From: Lactuca virosa
Lineage: Eukaryota > Streptophyta > Magnoliopsida > Asterales > Asteraceae
Assembly: GCA_928212115.1 (NCBI GenBank)
Contig: CAKMRJ010005412.1
Coordinates: forward strand, 252,529,648-252,593,647
Length of the DNA: 64,000 nt
Direction: 5' to 3'
Below the pieces are notes generated by a model. That model searched no databases. It was not told the origin of the DNA and saw nothing but the letters and a program-made list of their open reading frames with translations. Numbering within the stretch: the stretch's first letter is position 1; each line of letters opens with the position of its first letter. Of this stretch, positions 1-11,029 are shown piece by piece. The translations under genes were made by a program, and so were the position numbers.

Positions 1-1308
1 GTAAGATGAAAGTAACTATGCACTCACTTGAAAAGGTGGTGATTCCGAACTCAGACAGCGCTTCGCTTCTTAAAAAAAATAATTTCCTTCGACGAAACCT
101 AGTATTATTACCACTAGAGTTTAGTCTATTATTCGCCGAGACTAATTAATAGTCTAGCTATTATTACTATTATATAAGCGTTAAAAAATACTTATATAAC
201 CCATAATAATAGCCCAAGTACTTATTATAAGTTCCTAATAACGTTACTATAATTAAATAAAAGCTATATTAAAAATAGCGTAGGCGTAGCTCACTTACAG
301 CGGGTTTTATAGAAAACCGGGCTTTGCTTGGAGCAGCGTTCCCGAGCCGAAAAGCTCTTCTTATCGGATCCGTCGAGTACTCCGGGGCTTCCGCCTCGTG
401 CTAGGGAGGTTCCCTAGGCTTCTCGGGGGGTTTCGGGGCTAGAGAGAGGTTCTAGAGAGAGAGTAAAGAGAAGAAAGGGTGGAGGTGTGAAGAAATGAGG
501 GTGGAAGGGGTTGTATTTATAGGGTGAAATATGGCTGAAATTAGTGTCACATGTCACCATCTAGTGGCAAGCCTTGGGGAGAAAGCAATGGCCAAGATTG
601 TGCCACGTCACCCCTTTTGCAGCAGCACCCTGCCGACTTCTAAACCCGGTAACTTTCGCATACGAGCTCCGTTTTCGACGTTCTTTATATCCACGCATAG
701 GTAAATATAAGATCTACAACTTTCATTTTGACTCCGTTGGCTAATTCTCGACCGATCTTAAATTTAACAATACGAGGAGATTATACTGTTAAATGTCCGC
801 GTAAAATTCATAACTTCTACATACGGACTCCGTTTTCGTCTGTCTTTTTACCGTTAAGTTCCTATTAATGAGATCTTAAATTCTCCTTTAGGTCGCGTAG
901 GCCAAAAACCGCTCGATCTAAAATTCGAGTTTCGGGTCGTGCACTGCTATACCAAATCTTAGAAAATTCATAACTTCCTCATACGAAGTCAGATTTTGGC
1001 GTTCTTTTTTGTATGTTCTCGGTTTAATGTATACTACAAATTTTGCTTAGATTTCTAAGGCTAAAAATTCCTCCATCGTAAACTCACTATTTATGTCTCC
1101 CGGTGCCATGCCGGTTTTGCCGAAAAACTTTGACGGGCCATAACTTCTTCGTTATAACTCGGATTTCGGCGTTCTTTATATGTACAGAACCCTTGTAACA
1201 TATACTACCATTTGGTTAAGATTACTCCTTCTAAATAATCTTCCATCAAAACTCATTTTTGATGCTTATTGTCTCTAAATTGACTAGCCCGAATCTGCGG
1301 GCGTTACA
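1..1308 (-). mobile_element. Partial LTR, gag-only gypsy-like family
   Basis: This is the right-hand part of a reverse-oriented LTR that continues beyond the left window edge. Its right end, GGGCGTTACA, and the preceding few hundred bases closely match the right ends of the two LTRs at 51035-53245 and 55361-57572. The left end here corresponds to about 52070 of that family, so roughly 1 kb of LTR lies outside. It stops abruptly at 1308 inside the reverse transcriptase reading frame of another gypsy element, so it marks a nested insertion. The target duplication cannot be checked because the other end is not in the window. Confidence 0.75.
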
Positions 1309-3807
1309 GCCAGCTACTTCTCGAAAATAGACCTAAGATCAGGGTACCATCAGCTGCGAGTCCATGAGAGTGATGTCCCTAAAACAGCATTCTGGACTCG
1401 ATATGGTCACTACGAGTTCGTAGTAATGGCCTTCGGTCTAACCAACGCACCGGCAGTGTTCATGGACCTGATGAACCGGGTGTGTCGTTCTTTCTTGGAC
1501 AAGTTCGTTATCGTGTTCATCAACGATATACTTGTCTATTCCAGAAGCGAGGAAGATCACAGACAGCACTTGAGATTGGTGCTGGAAACTCTAAGGATGG
1601 AGAAGCTATATGCGAAATTCTCCAAGTGCGAATTCTGGATTCGAAAGGTAACCTTCCTAGGTCACGTGGTAAGCGAGGAAGACATACACGTGGACCCCTC
1701 CAAAATCAAAGCGATAGAAAACTGGTCGGCACCGAAGACGCCCACAAAAATTCGTCAATTCTTGGGCCTCGCTGGCTATTATCGCAGGTTTATCCAAAAA
1801 TTTTCCAGAATTGCCAAACCCTTGACCACTCTGACTCAGAAAGGCGTACCCTTTTGTTGGAGTGAAAAGCAAGACACTGCGTTCCAAACATTGAAGCGGA
1901 CCCTATGCAGCGCACCTATCCTGTCTCTGCCCGAAGGGACGGCAGACTTCGTTGTCTACTGTGATGCATCCAATCAGGGCTTAGGCTGTGTGCTCATGCA
2001 GCGAGGAAAAGTTATTGCTTATGCCTCGAGACAGCTGAAAGCACACAAAGTCAATTACACAACACACGACCTGGAGTTGGGAGCAGTGATCTTCGCATTG
2101 AAGATATGGAGACATTACCTCTACGGAACCAAGTGCACCGTCTTTACCGATCACAAGAGTCTACAACATATCTTCGATCAGAAAGAGTTGAACATGAGAC
2201 AATGGCGATGGGTAGAGCTACTTAGCGATTACGAGTGCGAAATACGCTACCATCCCGGCATGGCCAATGTGGTGGCGGATGCTCTTAGTCGAAAAGAGTA
2301 CACAGGTCGCAGTGCGAAAGCACTAACCATGACTATCCATTCCCACTTATCTGCACAAATCAGAGAGGCTCAGCTGGAAGCCCTAAAACCAGAGAACGTG
2401 ACGGATGAAGCCTTGAGAGGAATGGATAAGAACCTAGAGATCAAGGGAGATGGAGTCTATTATTTCATGGATCGGATCTGGACCCAAAAGTTCGGTGGTT
2501 ACAGGGAGGTTGTCATGAACGAAGCTCACAAGACTAGATACTCCGTTCACCCAGGTTCGGATAAGATGTACCTTGATCTCAAGAAACTATATTGGTGGCC
2601 AAACATGAAAGCGGAGATCGCTACCTTCATGGGTAAGTGCCTGACTTGCGCCAGGGTGAAGGTCGAATATCATAAGCCCTCAGGTTTGCTTCAGCAGCCG
2701 GAAATACCTAAGTGGAAGTGGGAGAGGATTACTATGGATTTCATCACTAAATTACCCAGATCCCCGAGTGGGTACGATACCATCTGGGTAATAGTCGACC
2801 GATTGAGAAAATCCGCTCACTTCCTGCCAATCCAGGAGACTTTCAAAATGGAGAGACTCATGCGGATCTACATTCAAGAGATAGTTCGACTGCACAGTGC
2901 GCCTATGTCCATTATCTCCGATCGAGATAGCAGGTTCACCTCGAGATTTTGGCAGTCCGTACAGAAAGCTCTTGGAACTAAGTTGGATATGAGTACAACT
3001 TACCATCCTCAGACAGATGGGCAGAGTGAGAGAACCATCCAGACCTTGGAAGACATGTTGTGAGCATGTGTCATCGATTTTGGTAAGTCGTGGGACATCT
3101 ATTTACCCTTGGTCGAATTCTCCTACAATAACAGCTACCACACCAGTATCAAGGCTGCGCCGTTTGAAGCCCTATATGGCCGTAAGTGAAGATCCCCTCT
3201 GTGCTGGGCTGAGGTAGGTGACACGCAGGTAGCCAAGGGACAAGACCCTGACAGCACTCTCACAGGCCCAGAGATCATCCGTTAAACTACAGAAAAGATC
3301 GTACAAATCCGGGTACGACTGAAAGCCTCACGAGATAGACAAAAGAGCTACGCCGATAAAAGACGAAAACCCTTGGAGTTCCAGGTGGGAGATCGTGTTC
3401 TGCTGAAGGTCTCGCCCTGGAAAGGCATGATACGCTTTGGAAGGCGTGGAAATCTAAATCCGAGGTACATAGGACCATTCGAGATCCTCGCTAGGATCGG
3501 TCCCGTAGCATACAAACTCCGTTTACCTCAAGAGCTTAGTAACATACATCACGTCTTCCACGTCTCGAATCTTAAAAAGTGTTTATCCGACAAAACCCTT
3601 ATGATCCCTCTCGATGAGATTGAAATAAACGAGAATCTCAACTTTGTGGAAGAACCAATCGAAATCATGGATCGGGAGGTCAAACGAACAAAACAAAGTC
3701 GCATCCCGATAGTGAAGGTTCGCTGGAATGCCAAGTGGGGTCCTGAATTCACTTGGGAGCGTGAGGATTCAATGAAACAGAAGTACCAGCTTTTTCCAAG
3801 TCCATGA
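1309..3807 (+). pseudogene. pol: Ty3/gypsy pol: RT, RNase H, integrase, chromodomain-like end
   Basis: One continuous reading frame encodes the C-terminal two thirds of a gypsy polyprotein, entered in mid-RT where the upstream LTR has inserted. RT starts at the FSKIDLRSGYHQ region. The usual F-I-D-D catalytic box reads F-I-N-D, with the Asn codon at 1522-1524. RNase H begins near 1942 (YCDAS, then TDHKSLQ). Integrase has the HHCC finger (His codon 2527, Cys codons 2638 onward) and the D-D-E residues at 2737, 2920 and 3028. A chromodomain-like tail (EEPIEI to FTWERED) covers about 3649-3795, which suggests a chromovirus, perhaps Tekay/Del. Three in-frame stops (3061 TGA, 3187 TGA, 3283 TAA) and the RT change mean it cannot make a working polyprotein. 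I saw no frameshift. Confidence 0.92.
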
Positions 3808-3851
3808 TTTGTAGCGTTATTCTTGAATTTCGGGACGAAATTCCCTCTAAC

Positions 3852-3861
3852 GGGGGGATGA
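3852..3861 (+). other. Polypurine tract of the gypsy element
   Basis: The run GGGGGGATGA lies directly before the TGTGACAACC start of the 3' LTR and 44 bases after the pol stop. This is the expected position and composition for the plus-strand primer of reverse transcription. Confidence 0.75.
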
Positions 3862-4053
3862 TGTGACAACCCGAAACTTCTATCCTGTACAATTGGTCAA
3901 TTATATCAATATTAAACCCGATTTTATCACCATTTAACACCGTTTAACAGTTTCATAAAGCATTCTAAGCCTCGTACAATCAAAGTTTGGGGTCTAGGTC
4001 GAGTAATACCAAGTCATAGTACAACATTCGGGCCAAACACTCTCTCGGGAGGA

Positions 4054-4123
4054 GTGTACGGCCGTACACATGGGTGTGCGGCCGCACACCCACCCCTCAA
4101 CCGTACACCCACCTCTATATATA
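4054..4123 (+). promoter_or_regulatory. LTR core promoter with paired dyads and TATA box
   Basis: Two 16-bp perfect palindromes, GTGTACGGCCGTACAC at 4054 and GTGTGCGGCCGCACAC at 4074, lie 20 bp apart, start to start. They are followed by a TATATATA box at 4116. The arrangement resembles an LTR U3 promoter. The two palindromes differ at symmetric positions, so dyad symmetry rather than exact sequence is kept. Function is inferred. Confidence 0.5.
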
Positions 4124-4315
4124 GGAGGAGACCCCTTCATTCATTCTTTTTCCCTTTTGGCTGCACACTACTTTCTCTCTCTAGAATCTTCATATAAGGA
4201 CCCTCCAAAGGCTTCAAAAACGTAAGTATTCCATCATCTAGCTTGTTATACTTGTAAGACTTCTTGATCTAAGCCTTAATTCATCAAGTTTCATCATGTT
4301 ATTCATCCTTTGAAA

Positions 4316-4677
4316 GTGTACGGCCGCACACCTTCATAAGGTGGTCGTACACACCTTAAAGGCTCTCCAAAGTGAGAGTTTGGCCTCCATTTGCTTGTTG
4401 GACTTGGTATTAGCCTTGAAGCACCTCAAAATCGACATTTTGGGCATAGATGAAGAGTGTACGGCCGCACACCCCTCTGTACGGCCGCAAACCCCTCTGT
4501 ACGGCCGCACACTTTCATAAGGTGGCCGTACACACCTTAAAGGCTCTCCAAAGTGAGAGTCTGGCCTCCATCTGCTTGTTGGACTTGGTATTAGCCTTGA
4601 AGCACCTCAAAATCGACATTTTGGGCATAGATGAAGAGTGTACGGCCGCAAACCCCTCTGTACGGCCGCACACCCCT
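4316..4677 (+). repeat. Two-copy 181-bp tandem repeat in LTR
   Basis: A block containing TTCATAAGGTGG, CTCCAAAGTGAGAGT and a GTACGGCCGCACAC-type palindrome occurs twice with a period of 181 bp (anchor words at 4333 and 4514). More copies of the TACGGCCGCA core follow to about 4745. The copies differ by only a few bases, so the duplication is recent relative to the LTR. Chance short ORFs here simply read through the repeat. Confidence 0.75.
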
Positions 4678-6144
4678 TTGTACGGCCGCACACACATCCT
4701 CATGGGTCGTACACCCACGGCCGTACACACCCAAAGGGTGGCCGTACACCTCCCTCATTCGATCATACCTGGTTCCGACACTTAGTTCAAGCATTTCCAG
4801 GTCCTTAGGGTGTTTTCCCATCATGTTTAATCATGAAATACCCTAAATCTAATACATATATGTGTTACCATATGTTAATAGGATCCACTTGCGTACGAAA
4901 CATTAGTTGACACTCAGCATCCACACCGACCTTACGCTCGGATCTTACGTCAAACAGTGAGTTCATACCCCTATGCTTTCATAGTTTTTAAAACATTTTT
5001 AGGGGGAATACAAGCCAAACATAAAGGTTTTCACAAGTTATAAACTAATGCAATTTCAATGGTTTTACATTAAACATTTAAATACTTTATCCCTTTTGTA
5101 ATATGCGGAGCATAAGGGACGTTTTCCTAAACATAATTGCATAAGTTTTCAGAACAGTGCATGAACACAACTTACCAGTCAAACTATAATAGGTATAGTT
5201 TGGGGAATTCATTAACGGTTTTACAGATTTCAAACTACGTACCAAGTCAACCACATAAACTATGACAGATTTAGTTTATCCATTGCTACATATAGAAAAC
5301 AAGAGTATTTTGCTAGATAATTATTTTTTTATGTATAATTATTTATACTCTACACCGTATACAAATGATTTCGAACTCGAGAATAACCGAACTACACGTA
5401 AACTAGTTAATACAGGATTGTGAGACCTATCTTCATGGTACCCCTCGGGGTATGCTTGGGGTGAAATTTGTGAATAGATCTATTCGGGACCAACAATCCC
5501 ACATCTGAACTGTTAGCTACAGTTAGGCAGGCATGCCTGGGGTGAAAAATTTTGTAATCGTACGACGCCTGAAGAAACGTCAAGGAGGTCATCAGTCATT
5601 TAGCATGGTTATACGACTCACAATAAGTATAAACTAACCTTTGTTTACGGTTATTTCCTTCTTCAATAGTTTTATTATAAGTAATAAAACTACCTTACTT
5701 ACTGGCGGTAGCCAGGGTTTTCAAACGGAACGTACTTTACTTACTGGTGGTAACCAAGGTTTCGATACAAACGATATTTACTTATAATGAAAGGAAAACA
5801 ATTTTACAAATTCAGTGACTAGTTTCCAATACAAAAACATGCTTATGAACTCACCAGCTTTATACTGATACGTTTTCAAAACCGCTTGTATTCTCAGGGA
5901 AACGATAGATAGGTACCCTTGCCAGCTTTTGGAGAAGACGAAGCATTTTTTGAGTATCGTCTTTATCTTTTGCTACTTTTGATGTATACATATTATGTTT
6001 TCAAACAAAATGTAAATATACATATTGTAATGTAATGGTTGTGTTTACTTTGATTGCTATGTTACGATTTTTGTGATACTACGCATGACGTCACCCGCCC
6101 CCGGACGTTTACGCCGTTGTTTCAGACGGTTCAGGGGTGTGACA

Positions 6145-6566
6145 CGTGAGAGTTGGGTGTGAAAGTCTTATGGGAGTTGACTGTTAACTGGGTTCTTCAG
6201 TCACTTCCTAAGTCATATAGTGAGTTCTTGAAGGACTACTATGTGACAGACCATGACATGACCCTTAATGATCTTACATATTTGCTCGATGCTACTGAAT
6301 CAGCAATGATTTGCAGCAATGGTAAAGCAAATTTGATTGGAAGATCTACTTCTCATGCTTCCATGCACATTGGTAATGGTAACATTGAAAGTCCAGAAAA
6401 GCTTTCTCTTCTCAATGGAAAGGGATCGGCCATGGTGAAGTCATTTGACCTAATGGTAAAGAGAAAGGCTAAGTCTAGACAATCAAGTGTACCATTTCCA
6501 AAGAGTCCATATGTTTCTTTTGCCAAAAGAAGGGACATTGGTTGCGAAGCTGCCCAATTTACCTGA
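6145..6566 (+). pseudogene. gag: Ty1/copia-like gag fragment
   Basis: The open frame resembles the copia Gag region (SLPKSYSEFLKDYY, then TLNDLTYLLDATESAM) and aligns with the gag remains at 17082-17529 and 30889-31336. The 5' part is missing because the gypsy element ending at 6144 interrupts it. The expected zinc-knuckle area is eroded, reading FAKRRDIGCEAAQFT where a CX2CX4HX4C knuckle would be. No protease or pol follows before the LTR at 7902. Confidence 0.7.
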
Positions 6567-7901
6567 AAGATCATAAGGATGGTAAAGTCAAAAAGTTTGA
6601 CTCTACTTCAGGTGAAGTCTATTATCTAACTCTATGAAGTCTCTTTTGGAGATTCTTAATACATGATGTAATGTAATTACATTTTGATGTTTTAGAAGAA
6701 TCAAAGGAAACCTAAAAAAGGGTATGCTGATTTTGATCGCGAAGATGGATTTCAATCGCATGGTTCGGTGATCAGAATTTTGAACTGCTTCTTAAAGAGT
6801 TATGATAGATTGCTTAGGAATAGATAACAACATATTTTTCATATGTATTTGCACTGTAAGGATAAGTTTTTCCGCAAGTTTTGAAATAAAAGAAAAGTTT
6901 TGATTTTATTTCTTTTAAGTATCATTACGATGGCATTTATGAAAAATTGTTGTTTATATGATTTCATTGATAGCAATATTGGAAAATGGATTTGATTCTT
7001 TCATTTGTGGTAGTGTCATAATTTACCAAATATGAAAAGATCCTCATCACCAAAGTTTCAGTTGGATAGAAACCTGGAATCATGCAACTTGTATTGTATG
7101 ATGAATGAGAATTTTCATCTTTTGTAAATTAAGACTAATTCCTTGTTCGCATGTACATGTGAGTCAAGTGAAGGACTAAAGGATCGGGTACATTGGGTTG
7201 TGCGCTGGTCAGGTCCACCACAAAGGCTAATAAGGTTATTCATTATGATTTACTAAAGTTTAGTAAATATGGCTATACTTATAAGTTTAAGTGTAATTCT
7301 GAAATATTGGAAAAGTTTCAATGATTGGCAAAATGAATGAGAAGAATCAAATTAGGCAGAAAGATAAAGGTTTCTCCAATCTGAAGAGATGGGAGAGTAC
7401 TTGAGTATCTTGTTTTATGATTATCTTAGTGATTATAAAACCATATCACAATTGATCCTCTAAAGACACCTTAGTTCATTTGTGTGGCTAAGGAGAGGAA
7501 TCATGAACTGTTGAAATGGTTAAATCAAAAGATAAATCATACTTCGTTCCAAAATCAAGTCTTAGAGTCATACTCTAAGACTGTAACTTGAGTGACATAA
7601 TTCTAAGAAAGGTTTATAACACTTATCAAATGTAGAGTAACATGTTTCTTACTCTTGTACATTTGAAATTGGTAAGTTGTGATGTTTTGGATAAAACATA
7701 AACCAACTAAGACCAATTGTGAGAAATAATTATCTTGATAAGAATCCGCAGTAACTCGTGAATATTTGTTCTGTCAAGGAATGGTTCTTGACAAGAGAAT
7801 ATCATATGTCAAGAGGACAGCGGCTTTAAGAGCTACGATTGCTAGTCGGGTTATGAAGTTGTACTTGCAATAATAGTTTTAGACTTATCCAAGTGGGAGA
7901 C
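6567..7901 (+). mobile_element. Non-coding internal region of old copia-like element
   Basis: No convincing ORF. The segment aligns by eye with 17530-18760 of the younger copies. It then jumps near 7790-7830 to sequence matching 21300 onward, lacking about 2.5 kb that the young copies carry. Several hairpins seen in the young copies are present here with changed but still complementary arms (7248-7268, 7274-7295, 7558-7582, 7626-7666). The polypurine tract AAGTGGGAGA is at 7891-7900. Confidence 0.65.
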
Positions 7902-8677
7902 TATTGGATTAGATGTCTACGCCCATAACTATTATTGGTATGTACTTGACCCGAGAGTAGCATGGTCCATTTGGGTTTCATATCATCAGGACAATTTATT
8001 AGGATGGACTCTTGAGAGAAGGTTATATATGATTTATTAATATATTATAAGTACTAATATATTAATATGAAATCATATGGTTTTAATTAGTATTGATCAA
8101 GAATTAATTTAGAATTGATTTAGTGATCAAAAGGAGACTAATTAAATCTATGGGGACTAATTATGTTAATTAGTTATATTTATGTGTGGTGGGCTTATGA
8201 TCCATGTTGGACCAAGTTTATGTATGGATACAAAAAGAGTTGGGCCACATGAACCATGGATCATAAGACCCATGGGTATGGATTTTGGTTATATCCATGA
8301 CCCTAGAAATCCCACATATAAATACATACTTCATTGCCCAAAATCGTGACTAGTACATTCTTGGAGTTCATGGTGGTTTTGGGTGCATGGAGATTCTCTC
8401 TCAAGTTCCTCCTTTGTCCATGATGTGTTGTGATTCCACTTGAGGCTTCCACACTATTAGGGCTAAACTCTTAAGGCTAGACACATCAAGACATTAATCA
8501 CCACCATAAGGTATGTTATCCTAACTAGATTCTTGAGTGGTATATGACAATTGTATGCTAGTTATAGGTTTAATACCTTGGAAACTCCATTTCATGTATA
8601 ATTAGTGAAAACATAGATCCAAGGTATTTAGGGTTGCATGAACACCTTAGGAGTGTTAGAATGCTCAAAACCCAACA
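7902..8677 (+). mobile_element. 3' LTR of old copia-like element
   Basis: Starts TATTGGATTAG directly after the polypurine tract (young copies have TGTTGGATTA) and ends AAAACCCAACA (young copies AAAACCCATCA). At about 776 bp it is close to the 760-762 bp LTRs at 14710 and 21382 but clearly diverged, so this insertion is older. The sequence after 8677 is a different element. Confidence 0.8.
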
Positions 8678-9030
8678 GATTGGACCCATAGTATGTTGGC
8701 ATTCCAACCCGATGGTTGAGGGCCTGGGGTATTCCAACCCGATGGTTGATTGGGCCCATAGTATGTTGTTATTATATTTATGTTGTTTGCTATGCATTGG
8801 TATTTGGGGGAACTCACTAAGCTTTGGGCTTACAGTTTCGGATTATGTTTCAGGTACTTCAGAGGATCACAGGAAGGCGAAGGCGTGATCATGCACATCC
8901 TCATGTTTTGTTATAGGATTTTGGGATTACTTTGATGTTTAAACTCATTTTGAAAACTACAATGTAAACAAGTATGATTTTTGGTTGTTCGAAAAAGTTT
9001 AACTTTTCATGAATTTTTATGAGTGTTACA
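8678..9030 (+). mobile_element. Truncated gypsy LTR, 3' end only
   Basis: The last 350 bp of a forward gypsy LTR, ending GAGTGTTACA just before a primer-binding site. It contains the phrases GGGGAACTCACTAAGC and CAGGTACTTC, which recur in the LTR at 45870-48651 (near 48410-48460), so the families are related. The 5' part of the LTR is missing. A short direct duplication, ATTCCAACCCGATGGTTGA, occurs within it. Confidence 0.65.
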
Positions 9031-9033
9031 AGT

Positions 9034-9045
9034 TGGTATCATAGC
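9034..9045 (+). other. Primer-binding site, degraded
   Basis: TGGTATCATAGC lies 3 bases after the LTR end. It differs by one base from TGGTATCAGAGC, the initiator-methionine-tRNA-type site common in plant LTR retrotransposons and present intact at 15473, 29283 and 55347 in this window. Confidence 0.7.
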
Positions 9046-9819
9046 CTTGGTTTGAGTGAATTGGAGGAACAATCGTGTGAATCCATTCTCAAACTAAGGA
9101 AAAAGATTTTTTAAATGATTTTCAAACGATTTTCAAAATAATCAAGGAGGATGCGATGTGTATGATCAACCGGAGCTAGTAAATAGACCCCAAAATACAT
9201 TGCTATTATTTGATATTATGATATGTTAAAACAACATGCTAGTGATAGGCTAGGGACCTTCAGGATGTATGCATGACAGAATTGCCTAATTATATGATGC
9301 CTGATAGCCTAGGTTCATTCTCTAATGAAATTGACATCATTACTGTAGTTGCGTAGTGTATGTATCATGGTCATACATAACTAAGATCTTATAGCCTGAG
9401 AATGTTTGGTTTGGCCTTATTTCCTATTCTTGTTTGATGAAGGGCTTAGGGTAGGATCAGATATTCGAATATCTATAGGGCCCAATATTATGTATGGCTA
9501 GCATACACGAGTGTTGCAGGGTTGGTGGAGGTTTCATGGATGAGTGGTGTAGGGTCAGCCGGCCAGTTTTCATATGTGTAGTTATCCTCTAGGGTGTGAC
9601 GATTGAGAGTATGAGTACGTTAAGAATTAATTTTAGGGTTGTTGTGGTGATCCTATGGGACAACTACGGGTAGGTGTGGAAGGTAGTATGGGTCCGTACT
9701 ACTGAAAGCACAGGACCCGTACGCGTAACAGAGAAGTCACAACCCCTAGGGCTTCTTGGGATTTGGTTCCCCTGTTATATTATGTATGTTATCTGATATC
9801 TCCCTGGCATATTTTCAGT
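9046..9819 (+). mobile_element. Gypsy leader, no gene
   Basis: Untranslated region between the primer-binding site and the gag start. No coding signal was seen. The sequence is typical of a decayed leader. Confidence 0.45.
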
Positions 9820-10962
9820 ATGGTGACAACGGGGCGAGTTGAGATCGGATCTGGATCGGGATCTGGAGCCGATAGGCAGATTGGGGTAGATAAGTTGGAT
9901 GCCCGGATTAGGGAGATTATTCATGACGAGGTTCTGACCATTGTCCGGGATGATGGAGTTCTTTGATGACAGATACTCAGCCATTGTTGGGACTGCTACT
10001 GCTACAGCCTCCGCAGCCATAGCAGCTATTGGTGTTGGACCAGGTCGGGTTTTTCAGTATCGGGACTTTGAGAATACGAAGCCCCTGACTTTCGATGGGG
10101 TGCAGGACCCGATCATTACCCTGAGGTGGATATCTGATGTGGAGGGATGTTTCTTTAGTTTTTCATGCCCTGCTGACCAGAAGGCCATGTGCGCTATGAA
10201 CCTTTTGAGGTCTGGAGCGAAGGATTGGTGGAGGCTCGCTACAAGTTCCTATTTTGCTGAGCAGAGGGCTGCCGTGACTTGGTAGTAGTTTTCTGAGATG
10301 TTCCGCTCCCGATATGTTCCGCCGGTGGAGCGTGAAAGGTTGGCCCAAGAGTATCTAAATTTGAGATAGGGTTCGGAGACGGTGACGGAGATCACCAAGT
10401 TGCTCACGGAGAGAGCTATGTTCTGGCCTAACTTTGCTGTATCTGAGCAGGCTTAGATGACCCGTTACTTAAGTATGCTCAAGATGGAGATCAAGCAGTT
10501 TGTTTCTAATCAGCATTATGGTTCATTATTAGAGATGCAGGAGGTTGCCAAGCCGCGTGAGATTGAGATTGATATGCAGACGAGGGAGGCGAGACCGGGC
10601 CCGGCGCAGTCGCAGCCTGCGTCGAAGCGGTTTAGGGCCGCTAATCCCAGGTCGAGGAGTCATAGGGGTCGCACTTGTGGGAAGTGCGGCAAGGTGCATG
10701 ATATAGCTTGTCGGTCTTCTTCGGGTTGCCACAAATGTGGCAAGCAGTGCCACATTGCAAGTGATTGTCGGCAGCAGACTCCAACTTCTGGCGTCAGACT
10801 TTGTTACCATTGTGATCAGGTGGGCCATATGAACTATGAAGGCCCAGTGTCCCTTGCTAGCTGCCAGGCCGGCGTAGGCTCTAGCGCCGGCTACGAGGGC
10901 TCGAGGGCGCGCTTTCCAGCTTACCGCCGAGGAGGCCAGAGCAGCACCGGATGTTGTGACTG
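9820..10962 (+). pseudogene. gag: Ty3/gypsy gag, frameshifted with stops
   Basis: Gag would form the particle shell and bind element RNA. The start is taken at ATG 9820 (MVTTGRVE). The frame shifts near 9945. The capsid part then reads FQYRDFENTKPLTFDGVQDP and MNLLRSGAKDWW, typical of plant gypsy gag. In-frame TAG codons occur at 10283 and 10286, after LNLR near 10368, and after SEQA near 10454. Most fit CAG-to-TAG change. The zinc-knuckle region around 10670-10850 has a full CX2CX4HX4C (CHKCGKQCHIASDC), a flanking CGKCGKVHDIAC and a CYHCDQVGHM whose last Cys is lost to another frameshift near 10840. The open frame then continues as LTAEEARAAPDVVT towards protease. Non-functional. Confidence 0.85.
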
Positions 10963-11029
10963 GTATGTTTATATCCCTCATCTTATTGATTATGTCTGTA
11001 TTATGCTTATATATTTGTACCTTTGGTAG
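10963..11029 (+). other. Candidate 67-nt intron between gag and protease
   Basis: The coding sense is PDVVT up to 10962 and G-TFLVNS from 11030. The 67 intervening bases begin GTATGT and end TTTGGTAG. Removing them joins G with GT to give an in-frame Gly codon between VVT and TFLVNS, the spacing normal for this gag-protease junction. It is T-rich with stops. It could be a real short intron or a chance insertion with GT-AG ends. Confidence 0.5.

Larger units (their letters stand above)
3862..6144 (+). mobile_element. 3' LTR of Ty3/gypsy element
   Basis: The LTR runs from TGTGACAACC, just after the polypurine tract, to GGTGTGACA, about 2.28 kb. Beyond 6144 the sequence switches at once to the gag region of a copia-like element, so the gypsy element inserted into that older element. 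It contains a core-promoter region (4054-4123) and an internal tandem repeat (4316-4677). The matching 5' LTR is outside the window, so age and target duplication cannot be read here. Confidence 0.82.

Noticed and set aside
4450..4846. Overlapping ORFs with VRPHTPLYGR repeats
   Set aside because: They are frames through the palindromic tandem repeat of an LTR.
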